From NCBI RefSeq assembly GCF_016925615.1, contig NZ_CP070499.1, positions 4,588,001-4,652,000 on the forward strand: DNA of 64,000 nt, given 5' to 3'. The notes under the pieces were generated by a model. The model did not search any database and was not told the DNA's origin. It saw only the letters and a program-made list of their open reading frames with translations. Position numbers and translations under genes: made by a program. Every line of letters begins with the position of its first letter. The stretch's first letter is position 1. Below are positions 40,919 through 49,942 of this stretch, piece by piece. This DNA comes from Natronosporangium hydrolyticum. GTDB lineage: Bacteria; Actinomycetota; Actinomycetes; Mycobacteriales; Micromonosporaceae.

Positions 40919-42235
40919 GGCGAGACCGTTGCCGGCGAGCGGCCGAGAGCGGATCGCGAGCATGGCGATGTCGTCCTGGATGGCGCCACCGGACCAGTCG
41001 ACGACGAGCTGCTCCAGGTGGCTCACGACGGCCTCCGCGGTCCACCCGTGGCAGTCGCGCAGCGCCTGCCGGAACCGGTGCTCGCCGAACTGTTCCCGAC
41101 CGCTGTCGCCGCCCCTGGCCTCGGTCATGCCGTCGCTGTAGAGGAGGCAGATATCACCGGGGGCCAGCTCCACCGAGGCGGTGCCGACCTGCAGCGTGGG
41201 CACGACTCCGACCAGCGTGCCGGCGACCGGCACCTCGGACACCTGGCCGTTGGCCCGCAGCACTAGCGGTGTGGGATGGCCACCGGTGGCGAAGGTCAGC
41301 CGGAGTCCGCCACCGGGCAGCCGGTCGAGCTGCCCGAGCACCAGCGTTACGAACTGACCGGAATGGCTTAGCTGCCCGGATTGCCCGGGTTGCAGCAGCG
41401 CGTCGTTGAGCACCCGCAGCAACATCGCCGGCTCCTGCTCCACCAGGTGCAGCGCCCGCAACGTCTGGCGCACCTTGCCGGTCAACGCCGCCGCTGGCGC
41501 TCCCTTGCCACACACATCGCCGAGCACCACCACCGTCCGGGAGCCGGCGCCGGCCGGGGTGAAGACGTCGTAGAAATCGCCGCCGACCAGCAGGCCCCGT
41601 TCGGCGGGCCGGTAGCCGCCCGCCAGCTCCGCCCCCAGCAGGCGCGGCAGCTGCGGCGGGAGCAGCTCAGCCTGTAACACCGCCATCGCTTCGGACTGCT
41701 CGCGGTAGAGCAGGGCGGCCGCCATCGCCGCCCCGGCCCGGGTGGCGAAGGTACGCGCGACCGCCAACTCGTCGTCGGACTTCGGCGCCCGCCCGGCCCG
41801 CCAACCCAGCAGCAGCGCCCCGCCCGGAACGCCGTCACCGGACATCGGGGTCAGCAGAACCTGCCCGAGTGGGGCCACCCCACTCGGCAGCAACCGGCCC
41901 GGCAGGGTGCCCGGGTCGAGCCAACGGCTGGCCGGCGGCGCGCTCGTCATCGCCTCCACCAGCGCCGGCACGTCGGCTAGCTCTTGGGGCAGCATCCGCA
42001 GCTCGGTCAGGTGGCCGGCCGCCGCCAGTCGGACCCCTTCGGCGTACGGCTTCGCCGAAGGGCCGAGCACCACCGCGACATCGGCCAGATGCGCGACGGC
42101 CAACTCGGCGATCGCGTGCAGACACCGACGCTGGTTGAGCGTGCCGGCCAGTCGCTGCGCGGCCTCCGCGAAGAGCGTTTCCGCACGTCGCTCGACCGCG
42201 GTGGCGAAACTGCCCCGCACCGCCGTCGCCGTCAC
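40898..42235 (-). CDS. PP2C/SpoIIE-type serine phosphatase with GAF-like sensor
   Basis: A 445-residue regulator. The N-terminal ~190 residues form a GAF-like domain. The phosphatase core is YRPAERGLLVGGDFYDVF, VVVLGDVCGKGAPAAALT, FATGGHPTPLVL, CLLYSDGMTEARG and QDDIAMLAIRS, all metal-binding aspartates present. Such proteins dephosphorylate anti-sigma antagonists in actinomycete stress cascades. The GTG at 42233-42235 has GGAAGGGG just upstream; TACGCT at 42283-42288 on the minus strand fits a promoter whose transcript would start after the alternative GTG at 42280. Converges on the GNAT gene with a 21-bp overlap. Confidence 0.9.
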   Translation of the reverse strand: MTATAVRGSFATAVERRAETLFAEAAQRLAGTLNQRRCLHAIAELAVAHLADVAVVLGPSAKPYAEGVRLAAAGHLTELRMLPQELADVPALVEAMTSAPPASRWLDPGTLPGRLLPSGVAPLGQVLLTPMSGDGVPGGALLLGWRAGRAPKSDDELAVARTFATRAGAAMAAALLYREQSEAMAVLQAELLPPQLPRLLGAELAGGYRPAERGLLVGGDFYDVFTPAGAGSRTVVVLGDVCGKGAPAAALTGKVRQTLRALHLVEQEPAMLLRVLNDALLQPGQSGQLSHSGQFVTLVLGQLDRLPGGGLRLTFATGGHPTPLVLRANGQVSEVPVAGTLVGVVPTLQVGTASVELAPGDICLLYSDGMTEARGGDSGREQFGEHRFRQALRDCHGWTAEAVVSHLEQLVVDWSGGAIQDDIAMLAIRSRPLAGNGLALPVSRS

Positions 42236-42377
42236 ATCGCCCCTTCCGCGAGCGGGCGCTGGGGGCACCCACCTCGACACCTAGCGTATAGATTCCTACA
42301 CGGAACGCAACCGGCGGCGTGGTTCTGGCATTCCAACCCGCAGCGGCGTGCGGCCCAACTCACATTCGGCCGGGAGT

Positions 42378-44807
42378 TCAGGCGGTCTGTGCGGGCGACG
42401 AACGCTGCCGCTTCGCGCCCGCCGAAAGGCTGCGCAGCAGCTCGCCGATCTGCTCCGCCCCGGTCGGGGCGGCCAGGTGGAACCCCTGCCCGGCAGTGCA
42501 GCCGAGCCGGGTCAGTAGCGTGCGCTGCGGCTCGGTCTCGACCCCCTCCGCGACCACCCGGATTCCGATCTCCCGCCCCAACTCGACTGTCGTCCGGACG
42601 ATCGCGGCCGCCTCGACCGATTCGGCGGCCCGGGCGACGAACTCCCCGTCGAGCTTCACCTCGTCCAACGGCACCTGGGTCAGCAGCGTCAACGAGGCGT
42701 ACCCGGTGCCGAAATCGTCCACCGACAATCGCACGCCCAGTGCCCGCACGTTACGCAACGCCTCCAGCACCCCCGGCTGCTCGCTGGTGATCACCGTTTC
42801 GGTGATCTCGACCACCAGCAGCCGGCCCGGCAACCGATGCTTACGTAGCAGCGCCGAGACCACCCGTGGCAGTCGCGTGTCGAGCAGGCTGCGGGCGGAG
42901 AGGTTGACCGCAACCGGCAACGGCGAGCCGCGGCGGGCCCACTGGGCCGCGACCGCCAACGCGCGGTCGATCACGTACTCGGTGAACAGCCCGAGCAGGT
43001 CGCTGTTCTCCACCGCACGGAGAAACTCCGCCGGCGGCAGCAGCCCTCGCTGCGGGTGCCGCCACCGGGCCAGCGCCTCCACCCCGATCGGCGCACCGGT
43101 GGCCAGCTCGATCACCGGTTGCAACGCCAGCACCAGCTCGTCGTTGCGGTCGAGGGCGGCGCGTAGCTCGGCCAGCAACGCCGGCCGGTCCGGGCTGCTC
43201 GCGTCCTGCCGCGGGTCGTACCAGCCGACCGTCCCCCCGCCCTGTTTTGCCTGGCGTACCGCGGCGTCGGCGCGGCGCAGCAGCTCAGCCATGTCAGCGG
43301 TGCCGGCCGGCGCCACCACCACCCCGACTGAGGACTCGACCGCGACGGTGACCCCGTTGATGTCGGCCTCCGCCGCCAGCCGCCGCACCAACTCCCGGCC
43401 CCGCTCGACCGCGGACTGCTGCACCTCGCTCAACGCAGCCCGCCCGGGGACCGGGACGAGCAACGCGAACTCATCGCCGCCGAGCCTCCCGAGCAGCTCT
43501 CCGGGTTGCGCATGCTCCCGCATCCGGGCGGCGGTGACTGTCAACACCTGGTCACCCGCGGCGTGCCCGAGGGTGTCGTTGATCTCGCGAAAGTGGTCGA
43601 CATCGACCAACAACAGCGCCACCGGCGAACCATGCGGCGACAGCTGCACCGCGGTCTCCCCGCGGGCCAGCAACGCCGCCCGGTTCAGCAGGCCGGTGAG
43701 CCGATCATGCTGCGCGTCGTAGACCGACCGCTCCAGCAACCGGTGCAGCTCTTCGTGGGTGGCGGTGTCCTGCAGCGCGGCGGCGAGCGCGTCAGCGTAG
43801 ACCCGCAAGGCGGTGTACTCACCGTTGCCGGGCCCCGCCTGCTCCGGGAAGTAGATCCGGAGTACGCCCACCTCCTGACCGGCGGCGAGTAGGGGGACCG
43901 CGGTACACACCCGGGTCTCCGGGTCGGGCAGGGCATCCCGCGGGCGGACCCCTCGGGTGTCGGCCACCCAGGCCTGAGCGCCGGCCGTGCCGCGGCTGAG
44001 TTGGACCTCGGCCCGGCCGACCGCGAAGACCTCCAACGCCCCCCGGGCCCCGGCGGCGGCCACCGCAGCCTCGTCCGACAAGTTGAGCGACCGGGTCGCG
44101 GCCGCCAACCGGGCCCACATCCGCCGCCGTTCCCGGCTGCGGATCCGGTAGGTGTAGCTCCAGTGCAGCAGCCACAGCGCCAGCGGCAACACCAGCAGCC
44201 ACCGCCACTCGGCGCGGGCCAACGCCGCCACCGGCAGCGCCACCGCCAAGCTGCCGAGCAGCATCGTGAGCTTGTAGACCAGCGTCCGCCGGAGCAGCAG
44301 CCCCGCAGACACCCCCCGGCGCAGCCGTAGCATCAGATGCGCCAGCCCGGTAACCGTGACCACGTAGCCGAGGGCGGCGAGGACCAGCCCGAGCGCCACC
44401 GGGCCGGAGAGGCCAGAGGCGTACGGGTCGCTGATGCTAACCGCGATCAGCGAGCCGACCCCGGCGGCGATCGTCAACACCCCGGCGACTTCGGGCACGG
44501 TCTCGGGCGGTCGGCGCCGGAAGTGCAGCGCTCGGCCGGCCACCGCCACCATCGCCCCGCAGAGCACCGCCAGCGGCACCCAGCCGGCCGGCACCAGGAA
44601 CAGGCTGATGACCAGGGCGGCCTCGCCCCAAGCCAGGTAGAAAACCGCGGGTCCGACCCGGAGCCGCTGGCGTAGCAGGTGGGTGGCCGCAGCCACGCCG
44701 ATCGCGAGCATGAGCCGCCACCACGGCGGCGACTCCGCGGCGACCCACAACCCCCCGAGGAGCGTCACCAGCGCCACCGCCAGGATGAGGTTCCTGGCGA
44801 GAGTCAC
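42378..44807 (-). CDS. Membrane-anchored GGDEF-EAL cyclic-di-GMP protein
   Basis: An 809-residue protein with about eight membrane helices in residues 1-225 (MASE-like), a GAF-like region to ~360, a GGDEF domain (LGRLGGDEFALL, ~residue 440) and an EAL domain. The EAL domain has VEALARW, NLSARS, EITET, DDFGTGYAS, KLDGEF and VAEGVET. Both catalytic signatures look intact, so diguanylate cyclase and phosphodiesterase activity are both possible. No RxxD inhibitory site was recognised before GGDEF. GTG at 44805-44807 with GGGAGG upstream. In actinomycetes c-di-GMP governs development. Confidence 0.94.
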   Translation of the reverse strand: MTLARNLILAVALVTLLGGLWVAAESPPWWRLMLAIGVAAATHLLRQRLRVGPAVFYLAWGEAALVISLFLVPAGWVPLAVLCGAMVAVAGRALHFRRRPPETVPEVAGVLTIAAGVGSLIAVSISDPYASGLSGPVALGLVLAALGYVVTVTGLAHLMLRLRRGVSAGLLLRRTLVYKLTMLLGSLAVALPVAALARAEWRWLLVLPLALWLLHWSYTYRIRSRERRRMWARLAAATRSLNLSDEAAVAAAGARGALEVFAVGRAEVQLSRGTAGAQAWVADTRGVRPRDALPDPETRVCTAVPLLAAGQEVGVLRIYFPEQAGPGNGEYTALRVYADALAAALQDTATHEELHRLLERSVYDAQHDRLTGLLNRAALLARGETAVQLSPHGSPVALLLVDVDHFREINDTLGHAAGDQVLTVTAARMREHAQPGELLGRLGGDEFALLVPVPGRAALSEVQQSAVERGRELVRRLAAEADINGVTVAVESSVGVVVAPAGTADMAELLRRADAAVRQAKQGGGTVGWYDPRQDASSPDRPALLAELRAALDRNDELVLALQPVIELATGAPIGVEALARWRHPQRGLLPPAEFLRAVENSDLLGLFTEYVIDRALAVAAQWARRGSPLPVAVNLSARSLLDTRLPRVVSALLRKHRLPGRLLVVEITETVITSEQPGVLEALRNVRALGVRLSVDDFGTGYASLTLLTQVPLDEVKLDGEFVARAAESVEAAAIVRTTVELGREIGIRVVAEGVETEPQRTLLTRLGCTAGQGFHLAAPTGAEQIGELLRSLSAGAKRQRSSPAQTA

Positions 44808-44918
44808 GACCCTCCCTTCCGTGGACCGGACCGGGGAGACCCGCGGACGCAGCGCTCGCCCGCTATCAGAGGAAGGTTAGGGCATCCCGATCGCCGACGA
44901 TAGGGATGATCGGATGAG

Positions 44919-45161
44919 TTAGCCGTTTCGTGATTTTGGCTCACCGGGCGTAACCGACAGGGAGGAGTCACCCGAGCCGTCAACCGTCGGCTCCGAGCGC
45001 TCGAACCGCTCCGGCAGTCGCCGGATGCGCGCATTCATGTTGCGGATCAGCAACACCATCGTGACCGCCAGCGCGGCGATCAGGAATGCCCCGATCGGCC
45101 CGGCCAGGCTGCCGTCGCGGGTGTTGCCGAAGTAGTTCGCCGCCAGCTCCGTCAGCTCCAC
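44919..45161 (-). CDS. Small single-helix membrane protein downstream of mca
   Basis: An 80-residue protein: short N-terminus (MELTELAANYFGNTRDGS), one membrane helix (IGAFLIAALAVTMVLLI), then a basic segment (RNMNARIRRLPERF) and a polar tail. The same kind of small protein follows mca in other actinobacteria as I recall. GTG at 45159-45161, 33 nt after mca. Function unknown. Confidence 0.8.
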   Translation of the reverse strand: MELTELAANYFGNTRDGSLAGPIGAFLIAALAVTMVLLIRNMNARIRRLPERFERSEPTVDGSGDSSLSVTPGEPKSRNG

Positions 45162-45194
45162 GCCCCCTACCGTACGCCGCCCGGTGAGCGCCGT

Positions 45195-46079
45195 TCAGCG
45201 GCAGGTCGCCGACTCCCGGATCCCGGCGAAGAGGTCGTCCTCGATCGCACCGCTCCGCTCGACCAGGGAACGTGCGAGCTCGTAATCCTCGGTCGGCCAG
45301 AACTGCTGCTGGATCTCCATCGGGACGTGGAACCACCGGCCGTCCGGATCCACCTGGGTGGCGTGAGCGCGCAGCGCGTCGTCCCGGACCGGGAAGTAGT
45401 CGGCGCACGGCACCCGGGTGGTGATCCGCTCGCCGCGGTCCCGGGAGTCGTCCCAGTTGGCCAGCCACTCCGCGTACGGCGACTCCAGGCCCGCGGCGAG
45501 CACGCCCTCGTGGAGGGCGGTGAGCCGGGCCTTGGAGAAGGTCATGTGGTAATACAGCTTGCGCGGCTGCCACGGCGGCCCGGCCGCCGGGTAACGCTCG
45601 GGGTCACCGGCCGCTTCGAAGGCGGCCACCGAGACCTGGTGGCACATGATGTGGTCTGGGTGGGGATAGCCACCGGTCTCGTCGTAGGTGGTCATCACGT
45701 GCGGCCGAAACTCCCGCACCGCCTTGACCAGGGGTTCCGCCGCAACCGCCACGTCCTGCAGCGCGAAGCACCCCGCTGGTAGTGGTGGCAGCGGGTCGCC
45801 CTCGGGCAGACCGCTGTCGACGAACCCGAGCCACGCCTGATCCACCCCGAGGATCGCCCGCGCGGCGGCCATCTCCGCCCGGCGGATCTCGGCGATGTTC
45901 TCCCAGACGTCGGGCCGGTCCAGCTTCGGGTTGAGTACGCTTCCGCGCTCCCCGCCGGTGCAGGTCACCACCTGCACCGCCACCCCTTCGGCGACATACT
46001 TGGCCATGGTCGCGGCGCCCTTGCTGGACTCATCGTCCGGGTGCGCATGGACGGCCATCAGCCGCAGCTGCTCGGTCAC
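45195..46079 (-). CDS. mca: Mycothiol S-conjugate amidase
   Basis: Zinc amidase that cleaves mycothiol S-conjugates to release a mercapturic acid for export, a detoxification step specific to actinobacteria. The 294 residues show the zinc motif [47 protein letters not shown] and WANWDD-type context. MshB is the close paralogue; the KLDRPDV segment, the AFEAAGD region and the neighbours DUF4307 and greA fit Mca. The GTG at 46077-46079 has GGAGAAGG upstream. Divergent from the DUF4307 gene. Confidence 0.92.
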   Translation of the reverse strand: MTEQLRLMAVHAHPDDESSKGAATMAKYVAEGVAVQVVTCTGGERGSVLNPKLDRPDVWENIAEIRRAEMAAARAILGVDQAWLGFVDSGLPEGDPLPPLPAGCFALQDVAVAAEPLVKAVREFRPHVMTTYDETGGYPHPDHIMCHQVSVAAFEAAGDPERYPAAGPPWQPRKLYYHMTFSKARLTALHEGVLAAGLESPYAEWLANWDDSRDRGERITTRVPCADYFPVRDDALRAHATQVDPDGRWFHVPMEIQQQFWPTEDYELARSLVERSGAIEDDLFAGIRESATCR

Positions 46080-46163
46080 TGCCTTCTCCTGGTCTGCTCG
46101 TAGGATGGGACCATTCTGCCCAGTTGGAGTGACGTCCGGTCGGCCTGGGAGGTACGTTCCGCC

Positions 46164-46631
46164 GTGAGCGAGACGAAAGCCACAATCATCCCCCCTTCGG
46201 GGTCGGGCACGGCCGGTCCGGCCTTCCCTCCCGGACGATACGGCCGCCGCCGGGATCCCCGGCGACTCGGCAGCCGCCGAACCCGCCTGGTGGTCGCCGC
46301 CGCGGCGACCACCGCGGTGATCCTGGCCGGGACCGTCGTCGCGGTCACCTTCGGTGAACAGTACGGCCCGGGGCGCCCCTACGAGGCGACCGTCGAACGC
46401 TTCTACGACGTTACCGACGAGCAGGTGGTGGTGGAGTTCTCGGTAGTGGTGCCGCCGGGGGAGACCGCGGTCTGCGCGGTGCGGGCCCGGTCCCGGGACG
46501 GGGCGGAGGTCGGGCGCGACGAGGTTCGCATCCCCGCTGGCGACGAGGCGCGGCCGCAGGTGGTGCACCGGCTCGCCACCAGCGACCGACCGGTCACCGG
46601 TGAAGTCCAACGCTGCTGGCCGGAACCGTAG
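46164..46631 (+). CDS. DUF4307 membrane protein
   Basis: A 155-residue protein with a Pro/Gly/Arg-rich cytoplasmic N-terminus (~40 residues), a membrane helix ([20 protein letters not shown]) and an extracytoplasmic beta-rich domain with two cysteines (AVCAVRARS and QRCWPEP) likely to form a disulphide. The position between mca and greA is typical of DUF4307. GTG start at 46164. Function unknown. Confidence 0.85.
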   Translation: MSETKATIIPPSGSGTAGPAFPPGRYGRRRDPRRLGSRRTRLVVAAAATTAVILAGTVVAVTFGEQYGPGRPYEATVERFYDVTDEQVVVEFSVVVPPGETAVCAVRARSRDGAEVGRDEVRIPAGDEARPQVVHRLATSDRPVTGEVQRCWPEP

Positions 46632-46732
46632 GAATTACTCCCCTCGCCGGGCGCCGGCCAACTGGTAACTTGGAGGTTTCGCCACCGACCGGCAACAAGC
46701 AGTAAGAATGCTCGTCGACGAGGAGAGTGTCT

Positions 46733-47233
46733 GTGTCCGCAGCGAATGAGGCGCCCGTTACCTGGCTCTCCCAGGAGGGTTACGAGCGGCTCCAGGCCGA
46801 GCTCGATCAGCTGATCGCCAACCGTCCCGTGGTCGCGGCCGAGATCAACGCTCGACGGGAAGAGGGCGACCTGAAGGAGAACGGCGGCTATCACGCGGCC
46901 AAGGAGGAGCAGGGCAAGCAGGAGGCCCGCATCCGGATGCTGCAGGATCTGCTCCGCACCGCCCGGGTCGGGCAGGCCCCCGCCAGCGACGGTGCGGTGG
47001 GTCCGGGGACGGTGGTCACGATCTACTTCGACGACGACACCGAGGACACCGAGACCTTCCTGCTCGGCTCCCGCGAGATCGCCGACACCACCGAGCTGAC
47101 CGTCTACAGCCCCGAATCAGCGCTCGGCCAGGCCATCGTCGGCGCCCGAGCCGGCCAGACCGTCACCTACACCGCCCCCAGCGGCGCCGACATCAAGGTC
47201 ACCGTGACCAAGTTGGAGCCGTACTCCGGGTGA
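46733..47233 (+). CDS. greA: Transcription elongation factor GreA
   Basis: Rescues backtracked RNA polymerase by stimulating transcript cleavage. The 166-residue protein has the N-terminal coiled coil with the functional acidic tip ([19 protein letters not shown]) and the C-terminal FKBP-like domain ([37 protein letters not shown]). The GTG at 46733 is used because AGGAG at 46721-46725 is 7 nt away; the GTG at 46727 is too close to it. A strong bidirectional hairpin follows. Confidence 0.96.
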   Translation: MSAANEAPVTWLSQEGYERLQAELDQLIANRPVVAAEINARREEGDLKENGGYHAAKEEQGKQEARIRMLQDLLRTARVGQAPASDGAVGPGTVVTIYFDDDTEDTETFLLGSREIADTTELTVYSPESALGQAIVGARAGQTVTYTAPSGADIKVTVTKLEPYSG

Positions 47234-47256
47234 GCCCGCCCGTAGCCAGCCCCAGC

Positions 47257-47293
47257 CCGGTGGGCCGATCCGCGTTGCGGGTCGGCCCACCGG
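47257..47293. terminator. Strong bidirectional terminator between greA and ilvA
   Basis: CCGGTGGGCCGA (47257-47268) pairs perfectly with TCGGCCCACCGG (47282-47293), and the loop contains a further CCGC-GTT-GCGG. It lies between convergent greA and ilvA. Confidence 0.8.
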
Positions 47294-47323
47294 CCATCGG
47301 GGGGGTTACCGCCGCGCCGGCGC

Positions 47324-48544
47324 TCAGGGATGGCCGATCAGCGTGACTTCGTAGCCGCCGTCGCGCAGCGCGGTCAGCAACTGGTCGGCGTGGCCAGCGC
47401 CGCGGGTCTCTACCGACAGCGCCACCTCCACCTCCCCGATCCGCAGCTGCGGGTCGTAGCGCTGGTGGGCCACGTCGACCACGTTCGCCCCGTGCTCGGC
47501 GAGCTGCGTCAGCAGCGCCGCGAGCTGGCCCGGACGGTCGACACAGCGCACCGTGAACCGCAGGAACCGGCTGGCTGCGGCAAGCCCGTGTTCGATCACC
47601 CGCAACATCAGTAAGGGGTCGATGTTGCCGCCGGACAGGACCGCCACCGCGGGCGCGGCGACCTGGGTGGCGCCCGCGAGCAGCGCCGCGATCGGCACCG
47701 CGCCGGCTGGTTCGGCCACTAGCTTGCCGCGTTCCAGCAGCATCAGCAGCGCCTGCGAGATGTCCTCGTCGGAGACGGTCACTACCTCGTCCACGACCTT
47801 GCTGACGTGCGCGAAGGTGAGGTCTCCGGGGCGGCCGACCGCGATCCCGTCGGCGATGGTCCGGTACGTGGGCAGGCGGACCGGCTGCCCGGCCGCCAGC
47901 GAAGGGGGAAAGGCGGCCGCACCGGCCGCCTGCACCCCCACCACCCGGACCTCCGGCCGGGTCGCCTTGATCGCAGCGGCGACACCAGCGACCAGCCCGC
48001 CACCGCCTACCCCGACCACCACCGTCGCGACCTCCGGGCACTGCTCCAGGATCTCCAGCCCCAGGGTCCCCTGGCCGGCGATGACGTCCGGGTGGTCGAA
48101 CGGATGGATGAAGACCGCACCGGTACGCTCGGCGTGTTCCTGCGCGGCGACCAGCGCCTCGTCGACGGTGTGGCCGACCAGCTCGACGGCGGCGCCGTAC
48201 CCTTTGGTGGCGGCGATCTTGGGCAGTGGCGCCCCGGCCGGCATGTAGACGGTGGCGGCGGCGCCACACAGCCGCGCCCCCAACGCCACCCCCTGGGCGT
48301 GGTTGCCGGCGCTGGCAGCGACCACGCCGCGGGCCCGCTCCTCCTCCGAGAGCCGGCAGATCCGCACATAGGCACCGCGGATCTTGAAGGACCCGGCGCG
48401 TTGCAGGTTCTCGCACTTGAGCCAGGCCGGCCCGCCCAGCACCGCGCTCAGCGGCCGGGACGGCTCCAGCGGGGTAAGCCGGATAACCCCGGCCAGCTGG
48501 TCACGGGCACGTTCGATCTCCGCGAGCGGGACGATCTCGGTCAT
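47324..48544 (-). CDS. ilvA: Threonine ammonia-lyase
   Basis: PLP enzyme deaminating threonine to 2-oxobutanoate, the first step to isoleucine or a catabolic route. The 406 residues include the PLP lysine in QRAGSFKIRGAYV, the phosphate cradle VGVGGGGLVAG, and a single C-terminal ACT domain (FLRFTVRCVDRPGQLAALL). One ACT domain and this length match the shorter, often AMP-responsive class rather than the two-ACT biosynthetic enzyme of E. coli. ATG at 48542-48544; ends at the shared terminator with greA. Confidence 0.94.
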   Translation of the reverse strand: MTEIVPLAEIERARDQLAGVIRLTPLEPSRPLSAVLGGPAWLKCENLQRAGSFKIRGAYVRICRLSEEERARGVVAASAGNHAQGVALGARLCGAAATVYMPAGAPLPKIAATKGYGAAVELVGHTVDEALVAAQEHAERTGAVFIHPFDHPDVIAGQGTLGLEILEQCPEVATVVVGVGGGGLVAGVAAAIKATRPEVRVVGVQAAGAAAFPPSLAAGQPVRLPTYRTIADGIAVGRPGDLTFAHVSKVVDEVVTVSDEDISQALLMLLERGKLVAEPAGAVPIAALLAGATQVAAPAVAVLSGGNIDPLLMLRVIEHGLAAASRFLRFTVRCVDRPGQLAALLTQLAEHGANVVDVAHQRYDPQLRIGEVEVALSVETRGAGHADQLLTALRDGGYEVTLIGHP

Positions 48545-48610
48545 GCCCTCGATCGTGCCACCTCGCCGGGCTCCGGTGAACGACCCCTAAGCCACGACCG
48601 CCCGCGCCGA

Positions 48611-48687
48611 TGTCTCTTTGTCTCTTACTAAGCGACACCCCGAGCCCCGCACGGTAGCCTTGTCCGAAAGATAAAGACATAAGGACA
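48611..48687. promoter_or_regulatory. Paired 8-bp repeats in opposite orientation upstream of fic
   Basis: TGTCTCTT occurs twice in direct tandem (48611-48626). ATAAAGACATAAGGACA (48671-48687) holds two copies of a related unit in the opposite orientation with the same 8-bp spacing. They flank the region where the fic promoter must lie; the second pair ends 8 nt before the ATG. Confidence 0.45.
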
Positions 48688-48695
48688 TCCTGAAG

Positions 48696-49898
48696 ATGAT
48701 CTATTCAACACCCAGTCTCACCAGCGAAGACGAACGCGTTCTGGCAGAGATCCACAACATGCGAAGCGAGCTGGCAGTGATGCTCCGGACACCTCGCCGC
48801 TGGACCGGAGGGCTTCGCAAGACCATGTTGGCGAGAGCTATCCAGGGCTCTAACAGCATCGAGGGATACATTGTGGCCGAGGACGACGCGGCCGCCGCGC
48901 TTGAAGACGAGGAGCCGCTAAGCGCGGACGAACGAACGTTCGCAGAGATCCGCGGCTACCGCCAGGCGCTGGGCTATGTCCTACAGAGCGCCAGTGATCC
49001 CTACTTCGAGTTCAACACCTCGGTGATCCGGAGCATGCACTACATGATGCTCCAGCACGATCTGACCAAGAGCCCGGGCCAGTACCGGCCAGGGCCGATC
49101 TACGTGCATGACGAACGCACCAACGAACGCGTCTACGAGGGCCCGGAAGCCAGCGAGGTGCCACACCTCATGACGCTGCTCGCGCAGCGACTGCGGATGG
49201 AACAGGAAACCCGCACGGTTGACCCGCTCGTCCGGGCAGCGATGGCGCACCTGAACCTGGTGATGATCCACCCGTTCCGGGATGGCAACGGCCGGATGGC
49301 TCGTGCGCTCCAGACAATGGTGCTGTCACGTGAGGCTATCCTCGAACCCGCGTTCTCCAGCGTCGAGGAGTGGCTGGGCAGGAACACCGAGGACTACTAC
49401 CGCGTTCTCGCTACGACCGGTATGGGCTCCTGGCGCCCCGAAGGCTCCGCCGCGCTGTGGGTGTCGTTCAATCTCCGGGCCCACCACATCCAGGCGCAGA
49501 CCGTCGCCCGCCGGTTCGAGGAAGCGGCTGCGGTCTGGCAAGAGCTGGACCAGCTCGTTGCCCGGCATGGGTGGCCCGAACGCGTCACGAACCTGCTCTA
49601 TGAAGCAGTGTTGGGTTACCGCATCCGCCGACCGTGGTACGCGAGGGTGTCTGGCCTCGAAGATCGAACGGCGACCCGCGACCTCGCTCGGCTAACCGAA
49701 GCCGACATCCTCGAAGCTCGGGGCGAGCGCCGAGGCCGCCACTATGTAGCCGGTCCGGAACTTCGCGAAGTCCGGCAACGCTGCCGCCAGCAACGGACCC
49801 CCATTCATGACCCTTATCCGGAGATGCGAATGCTCCTTGCCGCACCGCCGACGAGGAACGCAACCATCGCACCCGCCGACAGCGGCGAAGCTGCGTAG
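48696..49898 (+). CDS. Fic-family AMPylase (class II, N-terminal inhibitory helix)
   Basis: A 400-residue protein that transfers AMP or another nucleotide moiety to target hydroxyls. The catalytic Fic motif HPFRDGNGRMAR is complete (residues 192-203, catalytic His192). An N-terminal Fic_N region contains SNSIEG (52-57), matching the inhibitory (S/T)xxxE(G/N) motif, so the enzyme should be autoinhibited by Glu56. The loop before the motif (NLVMI) and the flap region (GQYRPGPIYV) are normal. A winged-helix-like C-terminal part follows. Target unknown. No separate antitoxin is needed or seen. Repeats upstream suggest its own regulation. Confidence 0.93.
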   Translation: MIYSTPSLTSEDERVLAEIHNMRSELAVMLRTPRRWTGGLRKTMLARAIQGSNSIEGYIVAEDDAAAALEDEEPLSADERTFAEIRGYRQALGYVLQSASDPYFEFNTSVIRSMHYMMLQHDLTKSPGQYRPGPIYVHDERTNERVYEGPEASEVPHLMTLLAQRLRMEQETRTVDPLVRAAMAHLNLVMIHPFRDGNGRMARALQTMVLSREAILEPAFSSVEEWLGRNTEDYYRVLATTGMGSWRPEGSAALWVSFNLRAHHIQAQTVARRFEEAAAVWQELDQLVARHGWPERVTNLLYEAVLGYRIRRPWYARVSGLEDRTATRDLARLTEADILEARGERRGRHYVAGPELREVRQRCRQQRTPIHDPYPEMRMLLAAPPTRNATIAPADSGEAA

Positions 49899-49942
49899 GT
49901 CGAGCAGCTCGGCTAAGGCGAGCTGACCCCCGAGCCGGCTGG

